Part shown: positions 12,174 through 24,309 of the stretch, one piece after another | How the letters are laid out: every line of letters starts with the position of its first letter | Position numbering within the stretch: the first letter of the stretch is position 1 | NCBI GenBank assembly: GCA_025403435.1 | Contig: CM046354.1 | Span: 17,176,424 to 17,240,423, forward strand | Reading direction: 5' to 3' | DNA: 64,000 nt | DNA from: Artocarpus heterophyllus | Lineage: Eukaryota > Streptophyta > Magnoliopsida > Rosales > Moraceae | Position numbers and translations under genes: made by a program | Notes under the pieces: model-generated | The model's database searches: none | Seen by the model: the letters and a program-made list of their open reading frames with translations, nothing else | What the model was told of the DNA's origin: nothing

Positions 12174-13150
12174 TTACTCATTCGGGAAAATCCATAAGCT
12201 CCTGACCTGATTAGTCTCCATAGACTTCATCTCTGTGTTCATGGCCTCTGTCCAGAGTTTTGAATCAACATCCTCCATAGCCTCTGCGTAAGTATAAGGA
12301 TCCTTATCATGTTCATCTGGTTCAGCCAAGAAGACCTCCTCATTGAACATATACCTCTCAGGTTGATGCCCGATCCTCCCACTACGCCGAAGCCCCTTAA
12401 ATTGTTGTTCAGGTTCATTCGGTTTTTCTACACTGATCGGAATGGTTTCATTTGGAATCTTTGGAGTGATTAGATCACTCCTTAACTCCTTAAGCACCAC
12501 TTTGCTTTGAGGCTTAAAGTCGTCCATGTAACTCTCCTCAAGAAAAGTTGCATTAGTTAAAACCACGACTTTATTTTCCTTTGGGTTATAGAAATAACCC
12601 TTTTTAGTCTCTTTTGGATATTCTACAAACATGCAAACTTCCAAACGTGCTTCTAACTTATTCGTATCCTTAAACAGAATATGAGTCGGACATCCCCATA
12701 TGCGAATATGGTTTAAGGATGTCTTCCTACCCATCCACAACTCATGAGGAGTTTTAGAGACCGATTTTGAAGGCACATTGTTCAAAAGATAACATGTGGT
12801 TTGTAGTGCATATTCCCAAAAGGATAAAGGCAATGATGAATAACTCATCATTGACCTTACCATGTCTAATAAAGTGTTATTCCTTCTCTCCGCTACGCCA
12901 TTCTGCTACGGATTTCCCGACATAGTCAAATGAGACAAAATCTCATTCTCTAATAAGTGTGCTAATAACTCATCAGAAAGGTATTCTTCACCTCGATCGG
13001 ATCAAAGTACCTTTATGGGTCTACCCAATTGCTTTTCCACTTCAGCCCGAAACTCCCTGAATTTGTCAAAAGTTTCGCTTTTATGGTGCATCAGGTACAC
13101 ATACCCATATCTTGAGTAATCGTCAATAAAAGTGACGAAGTACTCATACC
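12174..13150 (-). pseudogene. Copia integrase (remnant)
   Basis: The frame 12174-12863 holds the integrase C-terminal part: MVRSMMSYSSLPLSFWEYAL, LNNVPSKSVSKTPHELW, and IRIWGCPTHILF. Between 12863 and 13155 the catalytic core can be read with interruptions: SDRGEEY is preceded by a TGA, and QNGVAERRN is preceded by a TAG. Both stops can be explained by single transitions (CGA to TGA, CAG to TAG). The polyprotein continues downstream toward the reverse transcriptase. Confidence 0.85.
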
Positions 13151-13154
13151 CTCC

Positions 13155-13850
13155 TCATGCCCGGATGTTCATCGGTCTACAAATATCACCATGCATAAGT
13201 TCTAGAACCCTTTCGGCCCTATTGCCCTTAGACCCGTATGTTCTTTTAGTCATTTTACCCTCCAAAAAAGATTCACGTTGAGATATAGATTCCACCTTTA
13301 AATGACTTAAAGGTCCATCCCTTACCAACCTTTGAATCCTGTTTAGGTTAATATGACCAAGGCGTAAATGCCAAAGATAAGTCTTATTAGAGTGAGAAGA
13401 TTTAAATCTTTTAGAGTTATCATCATTCATCTCAACATTAAACAGTAAGTCCATCTTAGGTTTGATAAAATATAGATTATTTTGCATCCATCCAGAACAT
13501 ATAAAAAATTTATTTTTACGAATCATCACTTTATCATTAAAAGAAACCAAATAGGAGTCTTTAAATAAACAAGCTATAAAAATTAAATTCCTTTTAAATT
13601 TAGGAACATAATAACAATCTCGCAAAATTAAATTCCTATAATCATCAAAATAAAGATGGACGTCTCTCACTGCTTCCGCTAAGACCAAGGATCCATCGCC
13701 CATCCGAAGTGTGAAGTCTTCATGTAGCAGACTTCTCGTTTCTTTGAACCCATTCAGAGAAACACAACATGATTAGTTGCATCGGAATCTATGACCCAAA
13801 TGTCACTAGATTCCTCAATCAAACAAGTTTCTAAATACAGAAGATCACAC
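13155..13850 (-). pseudogene. Copia protease and GAG-pre-integrase region (remnant)
   Basis: The frame 13155-13703 contains the block YLWHLRLGHINLNRIQRL and EGKMTKR of the GAG-pre-integrase zinc region. The usual CxxC cysteines before EGKMTKR appear as S and F (ESFLEGKM), so zinc binding would be impaired. Upstream, near 13765-13800, the protease site reads WVIDSDATNHV; the family motif is DSGATNH, so the active-site glycine is aspartate. Stops separate this from gag. Confidence 0.82.
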
Positions 13851-14669
13851 TTACCTCCTTTGGAAAGGAGGTCCTTACAATGCTTCTTTATGTGCCTGAC
13901 GTTCTAGCAGAAGAAGCACTTAAGCTTCTTCGGGTTCTTCTTCTTCTTTTTCTTGCTCTTGGTGCTAGCAGGAATAAAAGACTTCTCATTCTTGGCCCGT
14001 TGCTTCTTTTCATTCTCAGAATTGAGATTGGAACCAAAAGCAGCTGCCAAATTGGCCTCTTTACACATAGGAGACTCCTTGATCAGCATTTCAAACTCTT
14101 ATAACTGTTTCATTAATTTTGTTAAGGTCATATCCCGCCTATTGCTCAAATTAAATGTAGCTCTAAATGGAATAAATTCCTTTAACAGAGTCTCCAAGAC
14201 CATAGTCAGTTGTTTTAGCATCAATGTCAACTACATTGGTTTGAGCCTCAACGAGGTAACCCATGACCAACATCATGTGCTCCTTTACAGATATCCTAGG
14301 TCTCTGCTTACAGTTCAAGAGTTTCCGAAGCGCCCCTTGCTGCTTTGTTATGGCCTGGCCTCCAAATGTGTCTTCTAGATTATCCAAAATCTACTTAGCA
14401 GTCTCATAATCCTCATGTTGAGCCTGCAGCACATTATTCATGTTGGCCAAACATAGCAGCGGGCCTGATCATTTGCATCTTTCCAATGATCGTACGCTTA
14501 GAATTCCTCATTAGCGGAGTCTCCCGTAGGCTCGGGAGGACAAGGTTGTCAGCACAAATTTTAGTTTCTCAAAGGAGATAACGATATCCAAGTTCTATTT
14601 CCAATCATTATGATTCTCTCTGGTTAATAGGTTTTTTTTTAGTATCGAAGATAAAATGTTTTTAGACAT
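13851..14669 (-). pseudogene. Copia gag (remnant)
   Basis: A likely start at 14669 begins MSKNILSSILKKNLLTREN and NHNDWK, the typical N-terminus of Copia gag (UBN2-type). The frame is then broken repeatedly. Later pieces at 14163-14387 and 13904-14089 include EAQTNVVDID, a lysine-rich stretch and CFFC of the nucleocapsid knuckle. Without an intact frame no capsid protein would be made. Confidence 0.75.
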
Positions 14670-15402
14670 TTTTAATCTATAATAAAGAATCATATACCAA
14701 ACATAAGCAAACATATCATAATAATTTAATAAGATAAGACAATCATGCAAAAAACATACAAATGTGTTTATGTGTGAAAACCTTAAAAATATCACAACCT
14801 TACAACGATAATTCCCAACTCATAATTCAACAAGCTCCTAAGGGAGTCATGCCGAATTCAATCAGGGACACGGATCCCCTCTTGATTAATATATGCCTTC
14901 TAGAACCCGTATGATCCAGCATATATTAATAATCATTTCTTTGGCCATCAATTTTATTTTCAACAATTCAAAAACATAAAATTAGAGACTCAGGAAATAC
15001 CTATGAGCGTCATCATGCATCCTCCAGATCTGTTTTCTAGATCTGTCTTCTCTGAATAATTGTTTAATTATAAAATTCTTACAAATTTAAAATTAAATAA
15101 TAATTCCTAGATAGAGATGATAGTCCACCATCTAATTACATGAAAAACCTAGATACACATTCTAACTTCTAAAGAACCATAATCAGTATAAATTAATTAA
15201 TTAATAAATAATTAAATAATAATTTAATCAACCATAGTTAATTAATAAGCATTCACCATATAATCCATGACAACATCTAAAATATATAGAAACCTAGAGT
15301 GCCAACTCTCTATAAAATTAAATTCAAGGACATGAGAGATTAAGATCACAAAATTTATACATATAGTATGATTACAAACTCGTAAATTTATGCAAAAACC
15401 AT
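14670..15402 (-). other. Copia 5' leader
   Basis: AT-rich, non-coding stretch between the primer-binding site and gag of the minus-strand element. No other feature is seen. Confidence 0.6.
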
Positions 15403-15415
15403 GGCTTTGATACCA
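15403..15415 (-). other. Copia primer-binding site (tRNA-Met type)
   Basis: The minus strand reads TGGTATCAAAGCC two bases inside the 5' LTR. It matches the usual initiator tRNA-Met complement TGGTATCAGAGC with one G-to-A difference. Confidence 0.8.
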
Positions 15416-15417
15416 AT

Positions 15418-17434
15418 TGTTGGAAAAATAATACACAGCGGAATTTTAAAAATTTTATATAAGAGTATTTTTCTAAACACAAGTTTGACATGCTATATGC
15501 ATAAATTAACCAGATCTTACTAACTTTTGAATGCTGAAGAACTCTCGCAATCTGTGAAGAGAAGTAACGTTCTAGAAAAGCCTCAACCAACTGGTCTTCT
15601 TTGCTATTCTCTATCCACAATCGGAGTGAGTGTGGGCTCACACGTACAGCTCTTCCTCCAGGTGACTCTCTTTCAAACCAATTGAGAAAACCCAAAGCTA
15701 GTGTTTATAATTTATGAACAAGAGCTCTTAGGGAGTTTCAGATTCTCACTAGTAGAGTATCACTCTTAATCTCTTAATTGATCTTAATAACTTATGAAAC
15801 TAACTCCCTATTTATAGAGGTTGGGTCTAGAGTCAGTTCTTATCAGATAAGGTCTCAAAAATTCAAAATAGAATCAAATTATGATCAATATCTGATGTAC
15901 TCCGCGTAAAAAATGCATGATCTTTTTTCCGCGCATGTGCAGGCCCATATGCCTAATCGGCAGGCCAAACTTGCCCCATCGGCAAGCTGAACTTGATGAT
16001 CGGCATGCCGAATTGCCGAAAAAAAACTCAGCGGATCTTTTATTTTCCACCCGAGATTCTATAGGATAAAGTCTTAGTTTTAATTCAAATAACCCAATGG
16101 AAAAGTTATCTAATTAAAACAACTTTATCTAGATAATCTTTAGGAAAATAAATGAATTCCTAATAATTCTACAAGTTTATCTTGATTTAATTTATTCAAA
16201 ATTAAATAAACTAATAAACAGACAAGAATTATCCGATCCCAATAATTCAACAAGTTTATTTTGAATTAATTTTATCACAAAATTAATTCAACCGATAAAC
16301 AGACATGAATTATTTGATTCTTCCAAATTTCAACTAATCTAATAATTCTAACATAGGTCACCAATTATTGACAAAGCACGCCGTATGGTTACAGGATTTT
16401 GTGAGCTAGCAAAGGGAACCAAATAGACCTATACACTTCAAGCTCCCGATAATTACAAAACCCAATATCTTAGATATACATTTCATAATTATCAACTCTA
16501 ACGCTACTCCACTAAAAGCTTGGAGCTGCACTCTTGAACTACATAAAATTACGAAGCCCGTATAGCTAAGTCTCTATGACATATCATAGTATATCGTATC
16601 CTTATAGGATTATCCATAATCGGCTTAAGGATAAGTTCTGTCTTACCTTCCTGATTATTGTTATTTTATGTTCTATTATTTCAGCATCGAAAAACTTACC
16701 ATCCAAACATAGTATACCATTCGGTTACAACTATGTATCCCAATGGTTAAGCGCTCCAGTTTTTCAATTACAAGATAACGCATATAAGAGGATAGCACTA
16801 CTCTTAAAGAGGAGCTATGGATTCCATATCTATGAATAACATGTCTACGCTATCAAGAGTTATGCCTCCAACGTACCGCCATGCATACCACTATTAAGAT
16901 GTAGGTGTCACCCTTTAGTATATGAAAAGATTGTCAAGACAACAGGCCCACTATTCATCTCAGGATTAAGATACAATACAAATGATTGTCTAAAGTGAAT
17001 CGATTTGCTGAGACAGAATTATTAATCCAAATCAATTCACTTTATGTCTTGATTCAACACATAGTCACCTATGACAACGTGCTAATGTTTTTATTCATGG
17101 TGTCCACCTCCGATGGTCAAGACAAACCATCTCCCAATAGGAATATAGACAACATAACAATCTTTGCATGAATAAAGCGCCCAACTTTATCCCTCGATTG
17201 TGGATCTTATGATTTAGACCGTCACCTTAAGAATTGTGTCTTCTGCATAATTTATCCATCATATGCCCAATTCTTAAAGGTTTAGACCGACAGTCTTAGA
17301 CTTTTGTTTGCTTAACATACATTCAACAAATATGAACGTAAAGAGGACAAGATTTGGTATATAAACAATAAAAAAATTCTTTATTGATAAAAATGTTTCC
17401 AAATTTTTTCTCCTTAGAGCATACATGTTTAACA
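15418..17434 (-). repeat. Copia LTR (5' LTR of the minus-strand element)
   Basis: 2,017 bp, TGTTGG at the left edge and TTTAACA at the right, followed by the target-site duplication CTTAC. It matches 8725-10708. It has three ATCGGCA-type modules at 15956-16015. Confidence 0.9.
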
Positions 17435-17439
17435 CTTAC

Positions 17440-18436
17440 CATATCATTTCCCTTAGTTTTAAAATAACTTTTAGTTTTTAGTAAATAGTCCACAAGTTTT
17501 TAATCATGAGATTCTTCTTTAATTTTTAGCCTTTTCTTTCTCAAAGAACATATTCATGATTCCAATCTTTTTCTTTTTCTTCATCAAAATTCATAAGATT
17601 CTTCATGTTTTCTTATGTAAAATTTTAGTTCTTATGCATATAGATATAGCACAAAATCAAAATAGTTTTTTTAATATATTTGTATATATTTTATCATAAA
17701 TTAATGTTGATATCTCATAATATGTCAACCATGACTGCTTGTCAAGTACAAACCAACAGTTTCTAATTCATAGATCAACAATAGGAAGAGATCAAGAAAC
17801 ATACTTGTAACACATAAACAATTACCTCCATAGAGATTTAATGGTAATATCTTAATAAATTTTGTTTAGACCAAGATCAGAACCTTTCTAATGCTTTTCA
17901 CTGTGCGAGAAACTCCTTTTGGTTTTAAAGACATTTAAAGCTTTTATCTACCATGTTATGTTTCGTATTTAATTTTTATATTTTCAATTATACTATTGTA
18001 TCTTGTTTGCAATGAGTATACAAAATAATATAAGAATTATAACTAGGGTAAATGGCTTAGATAGTTCTCAACCTTCTACGTAATAGGACGTTTGACAAAG
18101 TTAGTTAGAACCATGTTTAGAACTAATTTTGTTTAAAAACGTTGCAGCATGTGAGAGCTTTACACTGTAGTAACTTTTTGCATTTTTTTTTTATTGTAGT
18201 ATGTGAGAGCTTTTCACTGTTTGAGTTAGAACTTATGAGTCCTAACTCACTTTTCCAAACACCCTACAAGTGATAAATTAGTCACTTTTTATCAGAAATT
18301 ATAGCAAGCAGCTAATTTTACCAAATAATTAGTAAATCATGTCATAAGTTTTTCAAAAGTAAAGGAAATAACCAATTTAAAATTAGTCTGATTTGTAAGC
18401 ACCTAAAAAACTAAAAATACCTCTCTTTGTACTATT
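17440..18436. other. Unassigned AT-rich DNA
   Basis: No gene, terminal repeats or recognisable mobile element was found. A short repeated phrase, GTGAGAGCTTTACACTGTAG and GTGAGAGCTTTTCACTGTTT, occurs at about 18151 and 18203. Confidence 0.5.
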
Positions 18437-19010
18437 GTGATTTTTTATTTCTCTTTTCCCTTTTATTCTTCTTTTCTTTATCCCCATTTTCATATCTCTC
18501 TCCTCTCCTCTCTTTCTCACCCCTCTATCATACTCTATTTCTTTCTCCTTTCTTTGTGGCCAAACCCAGGCATTGTCATTGATGTTGACATTGTCGCTGA
18601 CTCAATCTATTCTCAAAGGAGAGCACATGGCTCTAGTGAAGGAGATATCACACTGCTTGTCGCCCATTGGAGCAAATCACGAGGGACGAAGGAGATCTCT
18701 TGTTGGTTGTCGCCTGCCAGAGCAAATCACTAGGTTCGAAGGAGATCGTCGAGTATATTAACTCTAGTAGAAGGAGATTGCTGCCAGTTGTCCATCTCGC
18801 CTTTTGTTGCTCGTTGGAGGAGTTCGTAAGGATGGCTCATTTGTCACCGACGAGCAAATCGTCAGGCTACTACTGCAAAGGAGATTGAACGACCTCGTGA
18901 TGAAGTTCTTTGATGATTCGAGATTGCAACCAAGGTTTCTAGATCACTGGGACCGGGGACTTCGACAGCCTCTAATTCATGTTCATTCTCGGTGGAGCTC
19001 CTTGACTTGA
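18437..19010 (+). repeat. CT-rich tract followed by imperfect ~50-bp repeats
   Basis: 18437-18560 is pyrimidine-rich on the plus strand. From about 18640 a roughly 50-bp unit recurs imperfectly, with the phrases GGAGAT(A/C)TC, TTGTCGCC and AGAGCAAATCAC. Two clear copies lie at 18640-18690 and 18691-18741, with weaker ones to about 18890. Overlapping open frames here arise from the repeat and show no family resemblance. Confidence 0.55.
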
Positions 19011-19389
19011 AATTTCATAAGTGCACAAATCAACTCAAGTCAACAATGATGAGAAAGTGTCATTCACTTGATGATTAATTTAGCAATAACCAAAATTATA
19101 ATGTTCTTAACTTTATTTAGACAAATAATATTTAGTTGAAATAATGTATAGACTTTAAACTAATAAAAACGAAATAACAAAAAAAAAAGAACTCAATTAA
19201 TGGAAATTCAATGATATAAAAGCACTAGCATACAAATTCACCAAGAAAATTACAGTTTAATTCCAATTATTCATTAACATCCTTATTAATCATGTGTTAG
19301 GTTGAGAAACCTAATTTTATTTATCAAATTTCTTATAAGGATGATAATAAAAATATCTCTATTATGTAAATTTATTATCGTTTGATGTA
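19011..19389. other. Intergenic DNA left of array unit B
   Basis: AT-rich with no feature seen. Homology to the tandem units begins weakly near 19390. Confidence 0.5.
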
Positions 19390-20421
19390 AATTTTACCAC
19401 CCTTACTTTTAAAGTCGATGACCATATTAAAAAAGAAAAAAGTTTCAGAAAATAATCCATCAAAGTTTAAAGTTCACCGACCAAACTATTATAATCCTTA
19501 AACTTAGGGACTAATAATTTTTTCGAAAGACTTTCTTTTCCAATTATAGCCCTTCATTAATGGGCACATATCCCATTTGGAACTGTTAACGATTGACTGG
19601 CTAGTGCAACTAAAAATTAAATTCTCATACATGTTTTCCAATAGAATTACAGGAGAGACCAATCAGAGACCTCGAACACCATTAATGCTTTCTTTTTCAT
19701 CTTTTGATGGTGTAAAATCTTATTGGGTCCTCGCTTCCGTAGCATCAAAGTCGTCCCAAAGTCGTCTCAATATTAAAGTGGGACCAAACGACCCAGAGGA
19801 ATCCGTTTGCTGATTGGCCTAAGTAAAGTGGACATCTTTTGTTGCACTGCAAGAGCAAAGAGCCTGAATTTGTCATTTCCTTGGTGGAACTGGAAAGCTA
19901 GTTTTAATAGGTCGATTTTTATATTTGTTTTTAAATTTTATTAGAGAAAACATTGAACCAATTTTGCTTTCAAATTCATGTGTCTATCTATTATATACAT
20001 CTCCTTTGACTGATTGTACATTGAAAGATCGAAAAAGTCCCAGTTCGGTTGAGGTTCAGGCGAGTTCACTGCTGTTCTTCCTGTTCTTTTACTTAATTTT
20101 CGGTTTCTTTTCCCCCTTTTTCTTTGCTCATTTTGTGATTATATTCACAGGTAAAGATCACGTCTCTGCTTCATTTATTAATTTATATGTGTGCTTAACG
20201 TTAATCCATAGGGCAAAAAAGGTAGGCCAGATTTCATTATCTGGCTAACTTTGCTATTTTTTTTTTTAGGTATATTACTTTAGTTTGTACTCTTCTAAGA
20301 ATTGTCTTCAAACTGATCTCTTTCTGAGTTGTTTTATTGGCAAGCAAACAAACATGAAAAGAGGCTAAAACCCATTTCTTTCTCTGTCATTCTCTTTTGA
20401 ATCGCAGCAATTACAACACAT
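19390..20421 (+). promoter_or_regulatory. Promoter and 5' leader of SDE3-like copy B
   Basis: Homologous to 41280-42409, 51240-52389 and 61260-62415. It contains a CCAAT-type element in GAGACCAATCAGAGA (19656-19670). A probable 5'-UTR intron runs 20151-20407: donor CAG|GTAAAG and acceptor after a pyrimidine tract, TCGCAG. The other copies have lost the last exonic G at this donor. Where C, D and E read CTATAAAG, B reads CGAAAAAG (20029-20036), so B lacks that TATA-like box. No transcription start is proven. Confidence 0.6.
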
Positions 20422-23400
20422 ATGGATCCTTCGTGCCTTAGTTTTCTGCGATGTTTTCTCTGCTGCCAAGATGAGGTTGATGATTCTTACCATGTAGATG
20501 TAGATTTAGGTAATACTGGAACAACCCTATCTAATGCTGGAAGAACCATCGGGAACCTTTTTAGAAAAACAAGTTCTCATTCTCCTCCTCACACCTATCA
20601 TGTACGCGAATCCAATATTCCCAATTCAGTTCCGCGTAATGACACCACGAGTGACAGGTCTTCTTATGCTCAGACATCGTTGCAAAATGATAATCGATCA
20701 AGAAGGGACTTAGAAGCCGAACTGCTTGTCGCGCTTTTACAAAGATCACGATCACAATTATCATCAACTTCTAGACCACCTCAACCCACATCCTCTCCTA
20801 AAACCCAAACATCTTCATCGTATAAAGTACCACAATCTTCTTCTGCTAGTTCATCTTCAACCCTTGGAAAGCCTGCAAAGTCTGCACCTTTGTACAAGTT
20901 ACCCGAGTCCTTGATTGATTCTCCATCTCCTTCTCAATCTGACTCGTTATCCGAGAAGAAACCCGGGATCCTGAAGCCTGCTCTTACAAAGTTACCCCCT
21001 CAACCCACATCCTCTCCTAAAACCCTAACATCTTCATCTTATAAAGTACCACAATCTTCTTCTGTTAGTTCGTCTTCAACCCCTGCAAAGTTTGCACCTT
21101 TATACAAGTCACCCGAGTCCTTGATTGATTCTCCATCTCCTTCTCAATCTGACTCGTCATCTGAGAAGCAACCTCGGATCCTGAAGCCTGCTCTTACAAA
21201 GGTGGCTCATCAGCAAGGGAAGACAAATTATTTGCTAGCTGAGAATGATTCATTGCCTTTGTACTTGATTCCTGATGATGTCAAGGATTTAATCAAGAAA
21301 GACATTGTCCCGGATGTTCTGAGGAAGCCTTTATCTCCCTCTACATACAAGGATTTCTTTGCTGCTCTGTTATATGCTGAGGACTACTATTATGAGGTAT
21401 GCTTGATTTTGCCCTTTCACATTGCTCTAGAGTATATCTGCAAGGTACGCTTGAAGGACAGTTAGTTTTTAGAGGTCTTTTGTATTCATTTTTTTTTTTT
21501 TCTGATTTGTATCAATGATATGTTTTCCATTAATTTTCTTTTTTCTATCTGTATTGACCAATTTTTACAGAATTTTCGATAGATAAGGCACCGCCAATTT
21601 TCTCGATAATGTGCTACTTAATTCTAACCTACAAAAGTTAATTTATTTTGTTTGAATTAGAAATGGAGCGAATATAAACTCCAGAATGTGACATTGGAGT
21701 TGCAAAGAGCAGCAGTCTATAAGAAATCCGACAGACAAAAAAGTGTAGATCAAAAGGAAGAAAAGGATGATACCATCTTTGTGGCATTCAAACTCGATGC
21801 TATTCGTGAGAGACGGCCATTTCTTTTGTCAAGGGACTCAGCTTATGCACGACCTTCAGGTAGTGAAGCTGAACCCTTTCAGGTAATCTTCCTCAACTTG
21901 AAGTGCCATATACTGGAATAAGTAACTGCAAATAGTAATATTTATAAAGCCAATTGAATAATACTGCTGATTTTATAAAACTAGGTTAGTTTATTTATTT
22001 ATTTTTAAATTGATGCTTCATCTTTAATTTGAATTTTCAAAGACAAACAATAATATAATGAGAAAATTCCCCAATAATAGTTCTTTACAACATATCTTTG
22101 GCTTAGCCACAAAAAAAAAAAAAGAAAAAAAGCTTTGAGTCTGTGTTTAAGCATATTTTGATGAGGTAAGCCATGGAGCTCAATACTGTTGTTTGACAAA
22201 CTATATTGCTGAAGACATGCATTACCTCTCATTTTAACAACTATGTCCCCAAATTTGAGAGTCCAAATGGGAGAATTTATGGATTGTTATATAATAAGTA
22301 ATTAATTTCCTTTCAATATATGTTTTTTCTCATTTCTTTTGTTTTTATTTCTTATAGTGAATTAGAGTTAGAAGTTCGGTATAGGATGAGTTGTTTAGTG
22401 GGTGGCAATCTAATAAGGATTTGCTAACTTTCTTTGACTCAATTTCCCTCTCTTCATTTAAATTAAATATATATATATATATATATATGCACAAAAATAA
22501 TTCTTTTGTACATAGCGAGCAAGAGCAATCCATGCGTAAGTCCGCAGCTTTAAGAATTTGTTCGATAACAAGACTACTATGCTTGTCCAATTAGTTTGAA
22601 CAAAATGTTGTGAATGAACAGAACTATGAACTTGTCATTCTATGAGTAACATATATCGGATTATCTGATACTACCATATTGTTAAGTTATAGAGCCTAAT
22701 CTAATACCTTAACGAATTATTTCCAGACACAAAGAATTATAAGGATCGACCAAAATTTCATTAAGAGTGATTCAGGGATTTTACACTTGTGAAATTCGGT
22801 TTCTCTAGTTTTTCTATACATAAAGGTTGGCACCAAATAGGATAGTATCAGAGAGACGAGAAAAACAGAGTTGCGAATGGTGTGATATTTCTCTTACAAA
22901 CTTCTTCATCAAAATGAATTTTTTGCGTCCGTTGAAAAGGGATGTAACTCTTGCACTGAGAGTGAACCACTATAAATGTTGTGTATTTTTGCTTATTTTC
23001 TTTTACGTTTTTGCTCTTGATAGAATTAGAGAATTCCTAACAAATATCAAGTAGAGTCATTTATATCGGAGCACAATGCAAGAGAACCACATGTTTGTCC
23101 ACTTTCGGTGGATGTCAAGTGCACAATTCCGACACGAACGTTTTCTCATACAGAATACAAAAATGATTTTCGAAAATTATAATTCTTGTCAACTTAATTT
23201 GAAGGGACCATTTTACTACTTGGACTTTAAATATTTCTAGCGTATAAATCCCAGAAAATTCTCAACTACATGTATTAATCATTAGAACTTATCTCTTCAT
23301 ACCCTCTATTGCTAATGCTATAAGGTTCCTAAATGTCACGCAGGGGATAATCTATCGTGTGGTGAACAGCAATCTTGTATTAGTCAAGTTCGATGACGAC

Positions 23401-24309
23401 TTCCATTCTCAGCATTATCCAAGTCGTAGATACGATATCAGTTTCTCATTCAATAGAGTCTGTTTGAAAAGAGCCCACCAAGCACTTAACTCCGTGTCAG
23501 ATTCTCTGTTCGAGAATTTTCTCTTCCCAAGTTGTGTATCCCGGAATAGTAGCATTCCCACACCCGCTCTCACTTCAAGCATTTGCAGACTCGATGCAGA
23601 AATATCCTTGACAGTTCGGCGGATTTCAAGCATTCAGAGCTCACCGCCTTATCTCATAGCCGGTTCAATGTGTGCCTCTGAAGCTAAAGCAGCAGCACAC
23701 TTAAGAGAACCATCAAGGACCGGGGTAGTCATCCAAGAAGCCGTGATCCAAACCTATAAAACCTCCCCACATTGTCGAATTCTCATCTGTTCGCCTTCCA
23801 ACAGCGCTTGTGATGTCCTAATGAGAGGTCTAAAGAAAGCAATTCCCGAGTCACACATGTTTCGAGCCAATGCTGCATTCAGAGAGAAAGAAGACGTGCC
23901 AACAGACATACTCTCCTCATCCCTTTACAAAGAGGAGTGTTTTATCTGTCCACCACTCAAGACACTTTGTGAATTCAAGGTGATCTTCTCAACCTTTGTG
24001 AGCTGTTTCCGTCTGCACAACGAAGGCTTACCCGTTGGACACTTCAGTCATATATTCATGGTAGATGCTTCCTTTGCCATTGAGCCAGAGGCAATGGTGC
24101 CTTTGGCTAACTTTGCTGATAAAAATACAGTTGTTGTTGTTACTGGTGAAGTGGGTTCTTCTCCACATTGGGTAAGATCTGACATTGGTAGAAGAAATGG
24201 ATTAAAGATTTCGTATTTTGAAAGACTGCGCAAGTGCGGGCCTTATCATAGCCTCAGCCCGAGTTTCATCATGCAGTTGGACTCGAATCGAGATGCCTGC
24301 CTTTTGTGA
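20422..24309 (+). CDS. SDE3/MOV10-like helicase-derived protein, copy B (three exons)
   Basis: Exons 20422-21396, 21661-21882 and 23344-24309 join in frame to about 720 codons. Residues 1-43 start MDPSCLSFLRCFLCCQDE, a cysteine-rich head that could be S-acylated. Residues about 60-290 are Ser/Pro-rich with an internal 73-codon duplication. The LPLYLIPDDVKDLI stretch onward and exon 2 resemble the region before the helicase core of plant SDE3, an RNA helicase of silencing amplification. Exon 3 follows the first RecA domain: KFDDDFHSQHYPSRRYDISF, motif Ia CSPSNSACDVL (about 549-557), FRANAAFREKEDVP and GHFSHIF. Key sites are lost: no GPPGTGKT near 500-526, VDASFA for DEAGQA (638-643), GEVGSSPHW for motif III. 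It stops before RecA domain 2; SDE3 proteins are near 1,000 residues. A pseudohelicase or a recent pseudogene; expression is unknown. Confidence 0.72.
20779..21201 (+). repeat. Internal tandem duplication in exon 1 of copy B
   Basis: A 219-bp unit (73 codons, from PQPTSSPKT to the ILKPALTK stretch) is repeated once, at 20779-20997 and 20998-21201. The second copy is slightly shorter. Both are in frame. Copies C, D and E have only one unit, so this arose in B or was lost elsewhere. Confidence 0.9.
22463..22488. repeat. (AT)n microsatellite in intron 2 of copy B
   Basis: A dinucleotide tract present at the same place in A (466-490), C (44224-44250) and D (54192-54220), with a different length each time. 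Confidence 0.9.

Larger units (their letters stand above)
8725..17434 (-). mobile_element. Full-length but decayed Ty1/Copia retrotransposon
   Basis: The element is 8,710 bp, flanked by CTTAC (8720-8724 and 17435-17439). LTRs lie at 8725-10708 and 15418-17434. A minus-strand primer-binding site resembling the tRNA-Met type lies at 15403-15415, and a purine tract precedes the left LTR. Minus-strand remnants occur in Copia order: gag, protease, integrase, reverse transcriptase, RNase H. Several stops, a frameshifted gag and an altered protease motif make it non-autonomous. By eye the LTRs differ by several percent in compared blocks. The left LTR starts CA where TG is expected, consistent with two transitions. 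Confidence 0.92.

Noticed and set aside
18437..19010. Overlapping 60-98-codon frames as genes
   Set aside because: Frames overlap in three phases within repetitive sequence and match no family.
23344..24309. Active SDE3-type RNA helicase
   Set aside because: Walker A, DEAG and motif III residues are absent and the second RecA domain is missing.
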